64,000 bases of DNA from assembly GCF_033763495.1 (NCBI RefSeq), contig NZ_JANRKL010000203.1:1-64000 (forward strand). The letters run 5' to 3'. Shown one piece after another: positions 8,323 through 18,148 of this stretch; within the stretch, counting starts at the first letter, position 1; every line of letters begins with the position of its first letter. The stretch comes from Haliscomenobacter sp033763495 (lineage in GTDB: Bacteria > Bacteroidota > Bacteroidia > Chitinophagales > Saprospiraceae). The position numbers and the translations under genes were made by a program. The notes beneath the pieces were generated by a model, which worked only from the letters and a program-made list of their open reading frames with translations, was not told where the DNA came from and ran no database searches.

Positions 8323-11300
8323 ATGAATGAGAGAACGCCGTACATTCCAATTTTAGGAGGATGGACGAGGTGGATTCCGATCTTGATTCCGGTCTTGTTG
8401 TTCTGGAGCCAAACGGTATCAGCCCAATGTCAGTTGGTGTGTAAAAGCATTTCTCCAACTGCCCCCGTTCGCATCAGTGTGGGGGCCTCTGGTGAGGTGA
8501 CCATTGGTAGTGAATTGATCGTTGATGCCAACTCTACCTGTCCAGGAGCGAAAACCATTACTATTGTAGATGAAAATGGAGAATTCATTGCCAATGGTGC
8601 CGATCCATTGACAATCAGTGTACGTGGAAAAATCGGGAAGGTTTTGACTGTCCTGGTGAGAGATAATACTACTAGTTTCAACTGCTCAGGATACATTCAG
8701 GTATTTGATACCAAGGCACCGGAGATCTTTTGCCGTGATACCACCTTATTCTGTGCTGCAGATACCAGTGCAAGAGTACTGGGCCTCCCCAGAGTAATTG
8801 ACAACATCAACCGTACGGTTCGCCTGCGTTATGAAGACTTTTTCCTGCGGGGACGTTGTGGTAGTGATACTGCTGTTTACATTCGCCGGAGTTGGATCGC
8901 CCGTGATTCCTCCGGAAATGCTGATACTTGCTTGCAGAAAATCGTATTGAAAAAAATTGGTTTAGCAGACGTGACCATTCCAAGCCTGGTCAATTTACCT
9001 TGTGACAGACCTAGTGCTGATACTTCAATAACCGGAGTGCCAAGCTTTCAGGGCCGTAAACTAAAGAGCAATGGATTCTGTGATTTCGTAATAACGTTTC
9101 GTGACGATACGACCAAAATATGTGAAGGATTAGGACGCTTGATTTCTCGCAAGTGGACGATCCTGGATCGCTGTACCGGATCGATACGAGAAGCTACGCA
9201 GGTCATCCAGGTAAGGGATGAGGTAGCACCAACACTGACCTGCCCAGCCCCCATCCGCAAAGGTACTGATCCGGGTCAGTGTACCGCTGTAGTGCAGTTG
9301 CCTCGACCTACCGCGAGTGACAACTGTGATGCAAATCCAGCCGTTTCTGTGCGGGCTTCTTACGGGAGTTCTGGCTTTAACCCCCACTTTAATGTACCTC
9401 TGGGCACACATACACTCACGTATACTGCCATTGATTTGTGTGGGAACTCGTCAGTTTGTACCACAACCCTGACCATAGTAGATGAGGAAGTACCTACGGT
9501 AGTGTGTCGCAAGAACAACATCATCTCTTTACCCGAAGGTGGCGTCGCTTTTATTCAGGCAAAAAGTTTTGATGAAGGTAGCAAGGATAATTGCAAGACA
9601 CGGCTGTACTACAAAGCCCGCCGCTGGGTAGCAGGTGCTTGCAACAAAATTAATGGTGACGATAGCCCTTCTACCCCGGACTACCAGGAGTACTATGATG
9701 ACTATGCTGTGTTTTGTTGCAATGATGTGGACAGCCCAAGCGTAAAAGTTACGCTGCGCGTTTACGAGGTTGATCCAGGAAATGGTCCGGTTGATCCAGC
9801 ACGCGAACGCCAGGGAGGTGACCTCTATGGCAAATACAATGATTGCGATTTTACCGTAACTATTCGGGATGAATTGGGGCCACGCATTACTTGCCCGGCC
9901 AATAAGGTGGTTGAATGTACCACAGACATCACCCAATTGCACGTATTTGGCAGCCCAATTGTACTCGAAAACTGCTCTTTTACCCTTGATTCTACCAGCA
10001 ATTACGAACGCGCCGAATGCAACCGGGGCAAAATAACCCGTACCTTTACGGCCAAAGACTGGAAAGGACGTACCGCTACTTGTAGCCAGACCATTACCAT
10101 TGTCAATACCAACAAGTTGACTTCGGACATGATCAAATGGCCAAAAGATTATACCATAGTAGGTTGTGGTGGGAAAACGGATCCAAAGGAATTACCCCTT
10201 GAAAACCGGGAACCCATAGTGACTCACCCGATCTGCGGATCAGTTGGCATCAGCTACGAAGACCGCCGTTTTGAATCACAAACGGAAACATGTTTCCAGA
10301 TTTTCCGGAAATGGTCAGCTATTGATTTGTGTAACCATAACCCTGCTGATCCATCAAAATCCATTTTTTCCTATACGCAGCTGATCAAGGTAGAAGACCG
10401 TACACCTCCAACGCTGGTAGTACCCAAAGATACCACTTTCTTTTTGACCGAACAGTGCAAAACCGTTAAGGTGACTACCCTGGCAGCTACGGGTACTGAT
10501 TGTGGTGGAAATGTAACAATTACCAATGATGGGAAATATTCTGACCTCAAAGGTGCACTGGCATCCGGTACTTATCCTGTAGGTAAGCACAAAATCAATT
10601 TCAGGGCAGTAGATCAGTGCGGGAATGCTACCCTGGGTTCGATGACCATTACCGTGATCGATAAAAAGCCGCCAGTAGCACAGTGTCTCAATGGTTTATC
10701 TACTACCCTGGACACCAAGGATGGTCAAACTGCTGCAATTATTGATGCCAAATTGTTTGATGCAGATAGTTATGATGATTGTGGAGGCAAACCCGCCCGG
10801 ATCGCCATCCGTCGGGGTTCAGGAACCTTATTGACCAATCCAGTGGAGCAGATTACCTTTACTTGTGCTGATATTGGCCGCCAAACTATCCAACTTTGGG
10901 TATACGATACACTGAATAATGGCGCTTTCTGCACAACATTCATCGATATACAAGACAATGGGCAATTGTGCGCACCCGATGGATCGAAGGTAGGTAAGAT
11001 TTCGGGGATTATCCAGACCGAAGGCGGAGCCCAGATTGAATCAGTGGCCATTTCAGGCAGCACTCAATTGGGCAAAACGGCTACAGGAGTTGATGGGAAT
11101 TACCTGTTGCCAGAAGTACCATTGGGAGGCGATTATACCATCGTACCACAGAAGAATGAGGATCCTATCAACGGGGTGACAACGATAGATTTGGTGATCA
11201 TCCAAAAACACATTCTGGGGTTGAGCACGCTCAAAACGCCTTATCAGCATATTGCTGCAGATGTCGATAAATCAGGCAACATTTCTACGGTGGATTTGAT

Positions 11301-12240
11301 CCGCCTGCGTAAATTGATTCTGAATATGGAAACCAGTTTCCCCAACGGGAACACTTCCTGGCGCTTTATTGATGCCAATTTCAAATTTCCCCAAGACCAA
11401 GACCCATTGAAAGCGGTTTTCCCGGAAGCCAAAAGCCTCAATAACTTCTTGTCCAAGGAAGGTCGAGCCGACTTTATCGGGATCAAAGTGGGCGACGTAA
11501 ACATGAGCGCCAAGCCCAATAGCCTGGTCAATACAGATGGTCGGACCACCAATGGTGAACTCATCATTGAAACCAGCAATCAAACTTTTGAAGCTGGTGA
11601 AGAAGTTATAGTTGACTTTAGTGCGGAAGACGTATCAAAGGTGCAAGGATTCCAGTTTACCCTGGATTTTGACCACCACCTCCTGCAATTGCTGGATGCT
11701 GAAAAGGGAGAACTGCCGCAGTGGAATGAAGGGAACCTGGGTACCGCTGACCTAAAAGCCGGTTTGTTGAACACCAGTTGGGACAATAAAGGAGAAGAGG
11801 TACCTGATGGCCGCCGCCAACTGTTTTCAGTACGCTTCAAAGCTTTACGTGCAGCTGATCTGGCTACTGCATTGTCTATCAAAGAAGCCCCAACTCCTTC
11901 GGAGGCTTACAACCAGGCGGGAGAGTTGATGCAGGTGCTGCTCAAAGTGAATGAATCTGCAGCGCAAAAAGGGGAGGGGATTCATTTGTACCAAAACTTC
12001 CCGAATCCATTTATTGGGGAAACGAACATTGCTTTTTCCTTGCCCAAAACTCAGGATGCACACATCCGCATCTTTGATGCAGCAGGTCGTTTGGTTTTCA
12101 AACACACTGCAAAGTTCGAAAGGGGTTACAACGAACTGAAAGTACCGAAGCAAACACTACCCGGCTTGGGTGTGTACTACTACCAGCTCTCGACTGATTC
12201 CTTTACGGGGAGCAAACGAATGATCTATACGGCTTATTGA
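8323..12240 (+). CDS. HYR/dockerin/cohesin multidomain surface protein with T9SS type A sorting domain
   Basis: The 1305-aa product has a signal sequence ending near residue 35 (SQTVSAQ). Cys-rich immunoglobulin-like modules follow, including HYR domains at about 297-395 and 693-785 (TYTAIDLCGNSSVC, FRAVDQCGNATLG). Residues about 895-945 resemble a carboxypeptidase-regulatory-like fold. Residues about 945-1010 form a type I dockerin-like pair (NGVTTIDLVIIQKHILG and DVDKSGNISTVDLIRLRK), each with an Asp/Asn-rich calcium-loop pattern. A cohesin-like module spans about 1078-1209. A type A sorting domain (YQNFPNPF to RMIYTAY) ends the protein at 1220-1305. Having both dockerin and cohesin in one chain is unusual and allows chain or network assembly with the upstream cohesin proteins. 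That interaction is inferred. Confidence 0.86.
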   Translation: MNERTPYIPILGGWTRWIPILIPVLLFWSQTVSAQCQLVCKSISPTAPVRISVGASGEVTIGSELIVDANSTCPGAKTITIVDENGEFIANGADPLTISVRGKIGKVLTVLVRDNTTSFNCSGYIQVFDTKAPEIFCRDTTLFCAADTSARVLGLPRVIDNINRTVRLRYEDFFLRGRCGSDTAVYIRRSWIARDSSGNADTCLQKIVLKKIGLADVTIPSLVNLPCDRPSADTSITGVPSFQGRKLKSNGFCDFVITFRDDTTKICEGLGRLISRKWTILDRCTGSIREATQVIQVRDEVAPTLTCPAPIRKGTDPGQCTAVVQLPRPTASDNCDANPAVSVRASYGSSGFNPHFNVPLGTHTLTYTAIDLCGNSSVCTTTLTIVDEEVPTVVCRKNNIISLPEGGVAFIQAKSFDEGSKDNCKTRLYYKARRWVAGACNKINGDDSPSTPDYQEYYDDYAVFCCNDVDSPSVKVTLRVYEVDPGNGPVDPARERQGGDLYGKYNDCDFTVTIRDELGPRITCPANKVVECTTDITQLHVFGSPIVLENCSFTLDSTSNYERAECNRGKITRTFTAKDWKGRTATCSQTITIVNTNKLTSDMIKWPKDYTIVGCGGKTDPKELPLENREPIVTHPICGSVGISYEDRRFESQTETCFQIFRKWSAIDLCNHNPADPSKSIFSYTQLIKVEDRTPPTLVVPKDTTFFLTEQCKTVKVTTLAATGTDCGGNVTITNDGKYSDLKGALASGTYPVGKHKINFRAVDQCGNATLGSMTITVIDKKPPVAQCLNGLSTTLDTKDGQTAAIIDAKLFDADSYDDCGGKPARIAIRRGSGTLLTNPVEQITFTCADIGRQTIQLWVYDTLNNGAFCTTFIDIQDNGQLCAPDGSKVGKISGIIQTEGGAQIESVAISGSTQLGKTATGVDGNYLLPEVPLGGDYTIVPQKNEDPINGVTTIDLVIIQKHILGLSTLKTPYQHIAADVDKSGNISTVDLIRLRKLILNMETSFPNGNTSWRFIDANFKFPQDQDPLKAVFPEAKSLNNFLSKEGRADFIGIKVGDVNMSAKPNSLVNTDGRTTNGELIIETSNQTFEAGEEVIVDFSAEDVSKVQGFQFTLDFDHHLLQLLDAEKGELPQWNEGNLGTADLKAGLLNTSWDNKGEEVPDGRRQLFSVRFKALRAADLATALSIKEAPTPSEAYNQAGELMQVLLKVNESAAQKGEGIHLYQNFPNPFIGETNIAFSLPKTQDAHIRIFDAAGRLVFKHTAKFERGYNELKVPKQTLPGLGVYYYQLSTDSFTGSKRMIYTAY

Positions 12241-12274
12241 TAGTCCCAAAATCTATGTTTTTGAACGGTTTTCT

Positions 12275-12310
12275 GAGGCAGGCTTCCAAAAGTCTGCCTC
12301 TTTTGTTTTT
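12275..12310 (+). terminator. Intrinsic terminator after the dockerin/cohesin gene
   Basis: GAGGCAG (12275-12281) pairs with CTGCCTC (12294-12300), followed directly by TTTTGTTTTT. It lies 35 bases past the stop codon and separates the surface-protein cluster from yraN. Confidence 0.8.
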
Positions 12311-12365
12311 AATAAAAAAAGTTTATATTGTGGCGAAAAGGAAATGATTGTTTAAACGAGCCGCA

Positions 12366-12731
12366 ATGACAGATAATATTATTTTGGGCCAAAAAGGGGA
12401 GACCCTCGCCCAACAACACCTCGAAGCTCAAGGTTTGACCATCCGGTCCAAAAACTGGCGTACGGGTCGTGCCGAAGTGGACATCATTGCTCAAGACGGC
12501 AATACCATTGTATTTGTAGAGGTTAAAACCCGCAGCTCCGACCGTTTTGGCCCGCCTGAATTTTTTATAACCCCACAACAGCAACGTATGCTGGCAGGTG
12601 CCGCCTCCGTCTACTGTGAAAAAATAGAACACCCTGGCGAAATCCGCTTCGACGTCATCAGCATTATCCTGCGAGATGACGGGAAAACCAAGCTGGAATA
12701 TCTGAAAGATGCATTTTGGCCGGGCTTATAG
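12366..12731 (+). CDS. YraN/UPF0102 family endonuclease-like protein
   Basis: The 121-aa product has the compact Holliday-junction-resolvase-like fold of the UPF0102 family. Visible motifs are the start LGQKGETLAQQHLEAQG, the conserved GRAEVDIIAQDG with the catalytic-type Asp, then VFVEVKTRSSDRFG with the E-x-K of PD-(D/E)XK nucleases, and IRFDVISI. The ATG at 12366 is preferred over an in-frame TTG at 12348. The cellular substrate of this widespread family is not firmly established. It runs convergently toward the lipoprotein gene, with only 15 bases between the stops. Confidence 0.88.
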   Translation: MTDNIILGQKGETLAQQHLEAQGLTIRSKNWRTGRAEVDIIAQDGNTIVFVEVKTRSSDRFGPPEFFITPQQQRMLAGAASVYCEKIEHPGEIRFDVISIILRDDGKTKLEYLKDAFWPGL

Positions 12732-12746
12732 TTGAGAGCTGTTTAT

Positions 12747-13643
12747 TTAGTTGAACAACCACTCCTCCCACCGTTTGTACATTATATTCTCTTTTTGCTG
12801 TGGCAATAAGGGGGCCAGCTGACCCAAATACAAATTCCGCTTTTGGGCAAAACGATCATTCTCCTGATCAAACCAACGTTTCAAATCATGGTTGTTGTTG
12901 TTGGAGAAACCAAATGTTTTGAGCAGGTTGTAAATCTGGTCCAGTTCATCCAGCCATGTTTTGAGCGCTGCCAACTGCGACATGATGAAATAGGTATGAA
13001 TATCCGCTCTGCCTGGGACTTCCAGTTTGGCCTTGTCCAAAATACTTAATGCTTTTTCAATTTTTCCCGTTCCATTGCTGTTGATAATGTCAGCTTCGTA
13101 CTGCTTCCGGATATTGGCCATCAGGCTGAGGGCTTCTGAAGCATTGGGACTGGTGGCCCGGTTTTGGTTGTCCAATTTAAATTTTTGCACCGCCATAAAA
13201 GCTTGATCCGCCTGGACGAGCCCTTCGAGTGCTGTCATCATTGCTGCTTCGCGAGGTAGGGGAACTTCTGAATCCTGCAAGGCGATTTTGGCGGCCAGGG
13301 CGCTCTCTGTAGCCTGGGCATAAAGTCCCAATTTCCAGGCACTTAAGGCCCGAAGGGAATGTGCATTGACCAACACGCCGTCGGCTTTGAGTTTACTTTC
13401 TTGGAGCAAGGCTTTGTTGACCTGGGCATAAGCCAGGCGATAACACAAATCGGGTGTTGCCAAACTCATGGCTTGACTACCAGCTGCGGAGGCTTGCCCC
13501 AATAAAGCAGGTTCGCCGAAATTGAGGTTGGTTTCCAGACTAGCCCCTTGATTGAAGGCATTTTGCGCTTGATCCAGGTAATTGAGCTGGGCGCAACTGG
13601 AGCACAACCAAAGAAGCAGAAGGAGATTCAAATGGTTCTTCAT
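12747..13643 (-). CDS. Hypothetical lipoprotein
   Basis: The product, about 298 aa from the ATG at 13643, has a short hydrophobic leader and lipobox (LWLCSSC), so it is probably a membrane-attached lipoprotein. The rest is mostly helical and Ala/Leu/Gln-rich, for example SAWKLGLYAQATESALAAK, which resembles TPR-type helical pairs. I do not recognise a named family. It lies 33 bases downstream of the EI24-like gene on the same strand, so they may form a two-gene operon. Confidence 0.6.
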   Translation of the reverse strand: MKNHLNLLLLLWLCSSCAQLNYLDQAQNAFNQGASLETNLNFGEPALLGQASAAGSQAMSLATPDLCYRLAYAQVNKALLQESKLKADGVLVNAHSLRALSAWKLGLYAQATESALAAKIALQDSEVPLPREAAMMTALEGLVQADQAFMAVQKFKLDNQNRATSPNASEALSLMANIRKQYEADIINSNGTGKIEKALSILDKAKLEVPGRADIHTYFIMSQLAALKTWLDELDQIYNLLKTFGFSNNNNHDLKRWFDQENDRFAQKRNLYLGQLAPLLPQQKENIMYKRWEEWLFN

Positions 13644-13676
13644 GGTTTTAGGTTTATTTGTAATCAGCAATTAGCA

Positions 13677-14405
13677 CTATTTAATTCTTTTCACCGTTTC
13701 CACTGTCGCAGCTATGGTACCCAATGGTAAGGCCACCAAAAAGCCAACCACTGAAAGCAATAACAACAAATATACAGTTCCATTCCCAATCGCCAGACCT
13801 CTATTCTGTCGCACAAAACGAATACTATCCCTTACCCGGTAATGGCGTTCCAGGGCAAAGTCAATGTTGCCAGCCCCAGCATAATAAGCCTGTACGATAA
13901 AAATCAGCGGGGTGGTAACCATCGCCAAACCTGGTATCAGACCCAACAAAAACAGGAGAGTGGTAAAAAACAACTCCCGCACAATCAAACGAATGGCGAT
14001 GCGAATGCCCCGTACCATATCACTTAAAAAAGCACTCATTTTGAACGTTGCGGATACCTCTCCTCTTAGCCGGTTTTCCACCCGCTCCGAAAGCAAACTC
14101 ATAAATGGTCCTGCGAGGGCCAGCACCAGATTGCGGAATATGATGAAAGCAAAAGCCCCCACAGCCAAACCTCCAAACACCTGCGCTACATTATCGACCC
14201 AACCTTTTCCCCAACTAAAGGGCCAAAAACCAGCCATCCAATTGCCCAGATTGTCTGAAACATTCCAGATGCCGTAAATCATGCCGCCGCCCAAAAGAAT
14301 AGACAGCAAGGCGGGCACCAAAAAGTAAATCCACAAATTGTACTTGAAGCACAATTGAAGCGCACGTCCATAAGCGCTGACACCAGCCAGAAAAGATGTA
14401 AACAT
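13677..14405 (-). CDS. EI24 domain (CysZ-like) membrane protein
   Basis: The 242-aa product has several strong membrane segments, including IYFLVPALLSILLGGGMIYG, a segment around AVGAFAFIIFRNLVLALAGP, FFTTLLFLLGLIPGLAMVTT and a C-terminal GTVYLLLLLSVVGFLVALPL. The FMSLLSERVENRLRGE loop and the re-entrant-like AGPF region fit the EI24/CysZ family, whose bacterial members move sulfate. No sulfur-assimilation gene is nearby, so the substrate is open. The ATG at 14405 is preferred because the extra N-terminal residues from 14438 are charged and atypical. Confidence 0.7.
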   Translation of the reverse strand: MFTSFLAGVSAYGRALQLCFKYNLWIYFLVPALLSILLGGGMIYGIWNVSDNLGNWMAGFWPFSWGKGWVDNVAQVFGGLAVGAFAFIIFRNLVLALAGPFMSLLSERVENRLRGEVSATFKMSAFLSDMVRGIRIAIRLIVRELFFTTLLFLLGLIPGLAMVTTPLIFIVQAYYAGAGNIDFALERHYRVRDSIRFVRQNRGLAIGNGTVYLLLLLSVVGFLVALPLGTIAATVETVKRIK

Positions 14406-14475
14406 GGCTTTTTTGCGATTAAAGATAAGACTTGTCACCCGACCATGCTACCTTTCCTCTACGCATGCAGAAGAT

Positions 14476-16713
14476 TTAACGCAGTAAAGTAATAAATCCT
14501 CGATATTCGACCAATTGGTCCTTGGGATCGAGGTAGCTGGCCAAAACGGTATACACTCCAACCGGAAGTTCGCTCCCTTGATTGAATTTCAAGCCATTCC
14601 AGGTATCCTGAGGGTTGTTGGATTGGAACACCATTTCCCCCCAACGATTCCACACGTTGATGCGGAAATTGCGCATGCCTGCAAATATTCCCACTGCCTT
14701 CAGTTCATCGTTGACTGAGTCGCCATTGGGCGTAAAGGCATTGGGTAAAAAGTAGCGCACTTCTGGCAAAATGCGCAAGACCTGGGAGGTGCTGTCCTGG
14801 CAGCCAAAGTTGTTGTAGGCAAATTGGGTGATGCGCAGTGTGCCCAGTTCACGGGCAGCTGCGCTCAGGTTGCGATCGGTGTACTGGCGCCCATCACCAA
14901 ATTGCCACAACCAGCGCAGAGCGTCGGTCGATTGATCCAGGAGTTGAAAATCGGGAAAGACATTGGTTACTTCCGGTGGCTCAATGGCAAAAGCAGCCTG
15001 GGGGCTAGGTTTGATCCGGATTAAATCTGGATAAATCGTGTCGGTTTCGCACCCAATCGGTGAAACCACCTTGAGCGCCACTGAATAAAGCCCATCGTGC
15101 TGGTAAGTGTAGCTGGGGCTATGTTTTCGGGAAACGCCACCGTCGCCAAATTTCCATTCAATCCGATAAGTAGTATCCACCGGTGAGGAGAGGTTTTGGA
15201 AGTAAACCTGCCCCGGCTCACACAACTCTGCCGAACTGGGGGTGGTCAGCAACAACTTAGGAACGGGGAAATAACGCACATCTTTTTGGATGGTAGAAAC
15301 ACAGCCGTTGACGTCATGTACTGTTAAACGTGCCTTTTTTACTCCTGGGTATTCATATTGGAAACTTGGATTGGCGAGCATACTCGTACCTCTTTCTCCC
15401 GAGAACCAGCTCCATTCCCGGATGGATTTGGCATGCACGATGGAAAGATCGTGGAATTGCACTTCCCCAGCCTTGCAGGTATCGTAGTCAAAACTAAAAT
15501 CAGCCTGCAACAAGGGTAAAACGTGAACCCAAATCTTCGCTGAATCAGCACATTCGAAGCCGGGGTTGAGCAGCAGTTTGCCCTGATAGCGCCCGGTATC
15601 AGGGAATTGAAATTGAGGGTGCCATTCATTGCTTTGGGCCGCTAGGCCTTTTTTGAGATCAAAACTCCAGCTGATCAACTTGGTAGATTCGCGTGGCGTA
15701 CTTTCATTGGTAATGTCTACCAGGGTTTTGCCGCAGGAGCGGATTAAAAATTCTTTTTCAGCCAGTTTTACGTCTTCTTTGACATCGGGTTGTAGCTTGG
15801 GATTACAGCCATCGGTGACGTTGAACTGGAAGTCGCGGGTCACTCGACTCAGCAGCACTCCCTTGCGGTATTCGCGAACGCAGACCCCCACCGCAAAACG
15901 CCCCTGAGCACTGGGACGTAAAGTGATGAGCCCCGTATGTGGGTCGATTTTTAATAGGGGATCCCCCAAAATAGGGGCAGTGGCGGAATAGGGCTGACGG
16001 TAGTACAATTCGGTGTAAGGTGGTGGGCAGGCTGGTCGGGGAGTGGAACCCGAGCAAGTGAAGGCAAGTAGTTGCCCATTGGCATTGCCCGCGCCAGCGA
16101 GAGGGGCACACAATTCATATACGAGGCTGTCTCCATCCATTTCTTCGGCAGAATGGTCGTATTTTAACAAGGCATTAGCGCAAATCACTGTAGGCGGAAC
16201 AATAGAAAACTCAGGACTGTTGTTGCACGATTTCTGTGCCTCGGGGGTGACTTCAACAGTATAGGTGGCACCCGTTGAACCCGGTAAAGCAATGTTACTC
16301 ATGCTTTCATCCCGGCAGCAGCGCTGAAAAGACACGTGGTAGCTCATGGAAGACTGCGGCAATAAAAAACGAAAGACATATACGCCTTCTTCCACACACA
16401 CATCGGGAGGAACTAAACAGGGGTACTCGGTAGGAGGGATGTTGCGCAGGCTTTGCCGGGGTACGTTTATACTGCCATAAACATTGGATTGGTTGCCACA
16501 TTGCCCTGGGCTACAGCGGTAAATACCGATGTAAGCTTCTGCATCAATAGGCGGGCAACCAAGGCAATAACAATCGCGGTACAGGCGCAGGGTGAACTCA
16601 TACTCATTTCCCCCCAGGCAGCGATAACTCATGGCTCCACCAATGATGTGGCGGGCTTGCAACTGGGGCAATCCCAAACAGAACAAGGCGATAAAAAGGA
16701 ATTTTTGGGCCAT
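14476..16713 (-). CDS. PKD-repeat surface protein with gliding-motility (type B) C-terminal domain
   Basis: The 745-aa product has a signal peptide at residues 1-20, then an N-terminal module starting RHIIGGAMSYRCLGGNEYEF, a form common at the start of large Bacteroidota surface proteins. The middle holds PKD-type modules with WSF, WKFGDGGVSRKHSPSYTY and WQFGDG cores, roughly residues 335-640. Residues about 655-745 are a type B sorting domain (LPNAFTPNGDSVNDEL, VWNRWGEMVFQ, YRGFITLLR). It should be exported by T9SS and probably needs a PorP/SprF partner. None lies next to it; the nearest is at 6881. Confidence 0.85.
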   Translation of the reverse strand: MAQKFLFIALFCLGLPQLQARHIIGGAMSYRCLGGNEYEFTLRLYRDCYCLGCPPIDAEAYIGIYRCSPGQCGNQSNVYGSINVPRQSLRNIPPTEYPCLVPPDVCVEEGVYVFRFLLPQSSMSYHVSFQRCCRDESMSNIALPGSTGATYTVEVTPEAQKSCNNSPEFSIVPPTVICANALLKYDHSAEEMDGDSLVYELCAPLAGAGNANGQLLAFTCSGSTPRPACPPPYTELYYRQPYSATAPILGDPLLKIDPHTGLITLRPSAQGRFAVGVCVREYRKGVLLSRVTRDFQFNVTDGCNPKLQPDVKEDVKLAEKEFLIRSCGKTLVDITNESTPRESTKLISWSFDLKKGLAAQSNEWHPQFQFPDTGRYQGKLLLNPGFECADSAKIWVHVLPLLQADFSFDYDTCKAGEVQFHDLSIVHAKSIREWSWFSGERGTSMLANPSFQYEYPGVKKARLTVHDVNGCVSTIQKDVRYFPVPKLLLTTPSSAELCEPGQVYFQNLSSPVDTTYRIEWKFGDGGVSRKHSPSYTYQHDGLYSVALKVVSPIGCETDTIYPDLIRIKPSPQAAFAIEPPEVTNVFPDFQLLDQSTDALRWLWQFGDGRQYTDRNLSAAARELGTLRITQFAYNNFGCQDSTSQVLRILPEVRYFLPNAFTPNGDSVNDELKAVGIFAGMRNFRINVWNRWGEMVFQSNNPQDTWNGLKFNQGSELPVGVYTVLASYLDPKDQLVEYRGFITLLR

Positions 16714-16849
16714 AAACTGCTGACTTGGTGACTGTAGGAGAGGGTAAGTTACATAAATATTCGAGGAGAAAATGAGCGATTTTTATTCCTGAAAACCACC
16801 TCTGGAGTAAACTGGGAGCTTACGGCTTCAATTGCGCTTTGCCGCGTTT

Positions 16850-18073
16850 TTATTTTACCGGATTCCGCGGTCGCATCCCCCACATCATCCCTACTCCCAC
16901 CAGCACCACGACCAAACCCAATTGAAAACTCCATCTCCAATTCCTCCTCCCCACCAAGCGCTCCTCCTTACTCGCCTCCACTGAATTTGACCAGGCAATA
17001 AAAGCATCTGCAATCGGCAAAGCGCCAAAAAGGTAACGTTTCTTTTTGCCCCAGTGCCAACCTAGCCCAAATGCTTCAATGCTGTTGCGTAGCCCAATGG
17101 CCACGTCCGTTTCACCATACAAAACCATGGTACGTTGCCCCACAATTGATGCCGCGCCTCCAATGCCAAAAATGACTGGCCCTGAATCCACGTCTCCAAA
17201 GCCCAGGGTGCCTTTTGGGTATTCCCTAATCCCTGGCAAGCCTATGCGGCGGGTCAAAAAGGCTTTTTTGTAGCGAGCAAAGTGTCGGCGAGCATAGGTG
17301 GAATCTATTTCGATCAAAAAATTGAGGATTAAACTTTGGGAAGAACCCCGTGCTGCTTCAAGGACTTTGCCTGTATACGGATGGACGGAATGAGGAATAA
17401 AGCCCAATTGATCCGTTCTTTTGTCCACCTGCTTCAACCAATCTTGCACCAATAAGCCATATTGTGACATAAACAAATGATCGTGTTGCGCCAGACTGGC
17501 CATCAGCACCACCATATCCGCAGGCCAGGTGGCATAGACGTAGGATTCTAAAAACGGAGTTTTGCTTTCAGTAACCGCCTTGGCGATTTGTGCACAATTG
17601 TCTTGAAAAATTTGAGCCTGTACCGTGTCCTCCTTCATACCAGGCAAGAGTTCCAGGTATTTTCCCCGCAAATAATTGCTCCATCCCCGATAAAAAGCGC
17701 CATAAACCAGGGGCAAGTTGGGTGAAAAAGGCGCTTTGCATTTTGGGGAATCTATGGCGTGCAAGGCCCAGCGCACTTCTTCGATGCCGCGCTGGTGCAA
17801 AGGCGATTGGGCCGGAGTTTTAGCTAGCAGATTGCACCAACTCAATCCATACAATGCATTCAAAAAGAGGTAACCCTCAGGATACATTTTTTGCATGTCC
17901 AGGGCCGCTCCGTCGTGCATGCGCTTTTGCAGATAGTTGAGTTGGGCTTCTACACTCAGGTTGATTGGTGGCTGGGAATTGCTCCAACGTGGCTGGTAGT
18001 AAAGCCGTACGTTGAGGTACAAGATGATCGCAATTACTATAAACAAGGCGGAGTAAAGGATACGTTTGAGCAT
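16850..18073 (-). CDS. Unrecognised membrane-anchored helical protein
   Basis: The 407-aa product has an N-terminal membrane segment (ILYSALFIVIAIILYLNVRL) and a C-terminal one (FQLGLVVVLVGVGMMWGM) followed by a basic tail. The domain between them is helical and rich in aromatic residues, with striking motifs ESYVYATWPADMVVLMASLA, GFIPHSVHPYTGK and GFGDVDSGPVIFGIGGAASI. The layout is compatible with an alpha/alpha-toroid enzyme such as linalool dehydratase/isomerase-like proteins, but I cannot confirm this. It stands alone on the minus strand, divergent from blaI; the 113-bp gap holds the BlaI operator. Confidence 0.55.
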   Translation of the reverse strand: MLKRILYSALFIVIAIILYLNVRLYYQPRWSNSQPPINLSVEAQLNYLQKRMHDGAALDMQKMYPEGYLFLNALYGLSWCNLLAKTPAQSPLHQRGIEEVRWALHAIDSPKCKAPFSPNLPLVYGAFYRGWSNYLRGKYLELLPGMKEDTVQAQIFQDNCAQIAKAVTESKTPFLESYVYATWPADMVVLMASLAQHDHLFMSQYGLLVQDWLKQVDKRTDQLGFIPHSVHPYTGKVLEAARGSSQSLILNFLIEIDSTYARRHFARYKKAFLTRRIGLPGIREYPKGTLGFGDVDSGPVIFGIGGAASIVGQRTMVLYGETDVAIGLRNSIEAFGLGWHWGKKKRYLFGALPIADAFIAWSNSVEASKEERLVGRRNWRWSFQLGLVVVLVGVGMMWGMRPRNPVK

Positions 18074-18148
18074 AGACTTGTTTTTGAATTAACGTTGCGG
18101 CTCCATCAAAATTTTTACCCACCCAAGGCTTGCTTTTTTCAAGCTTTT

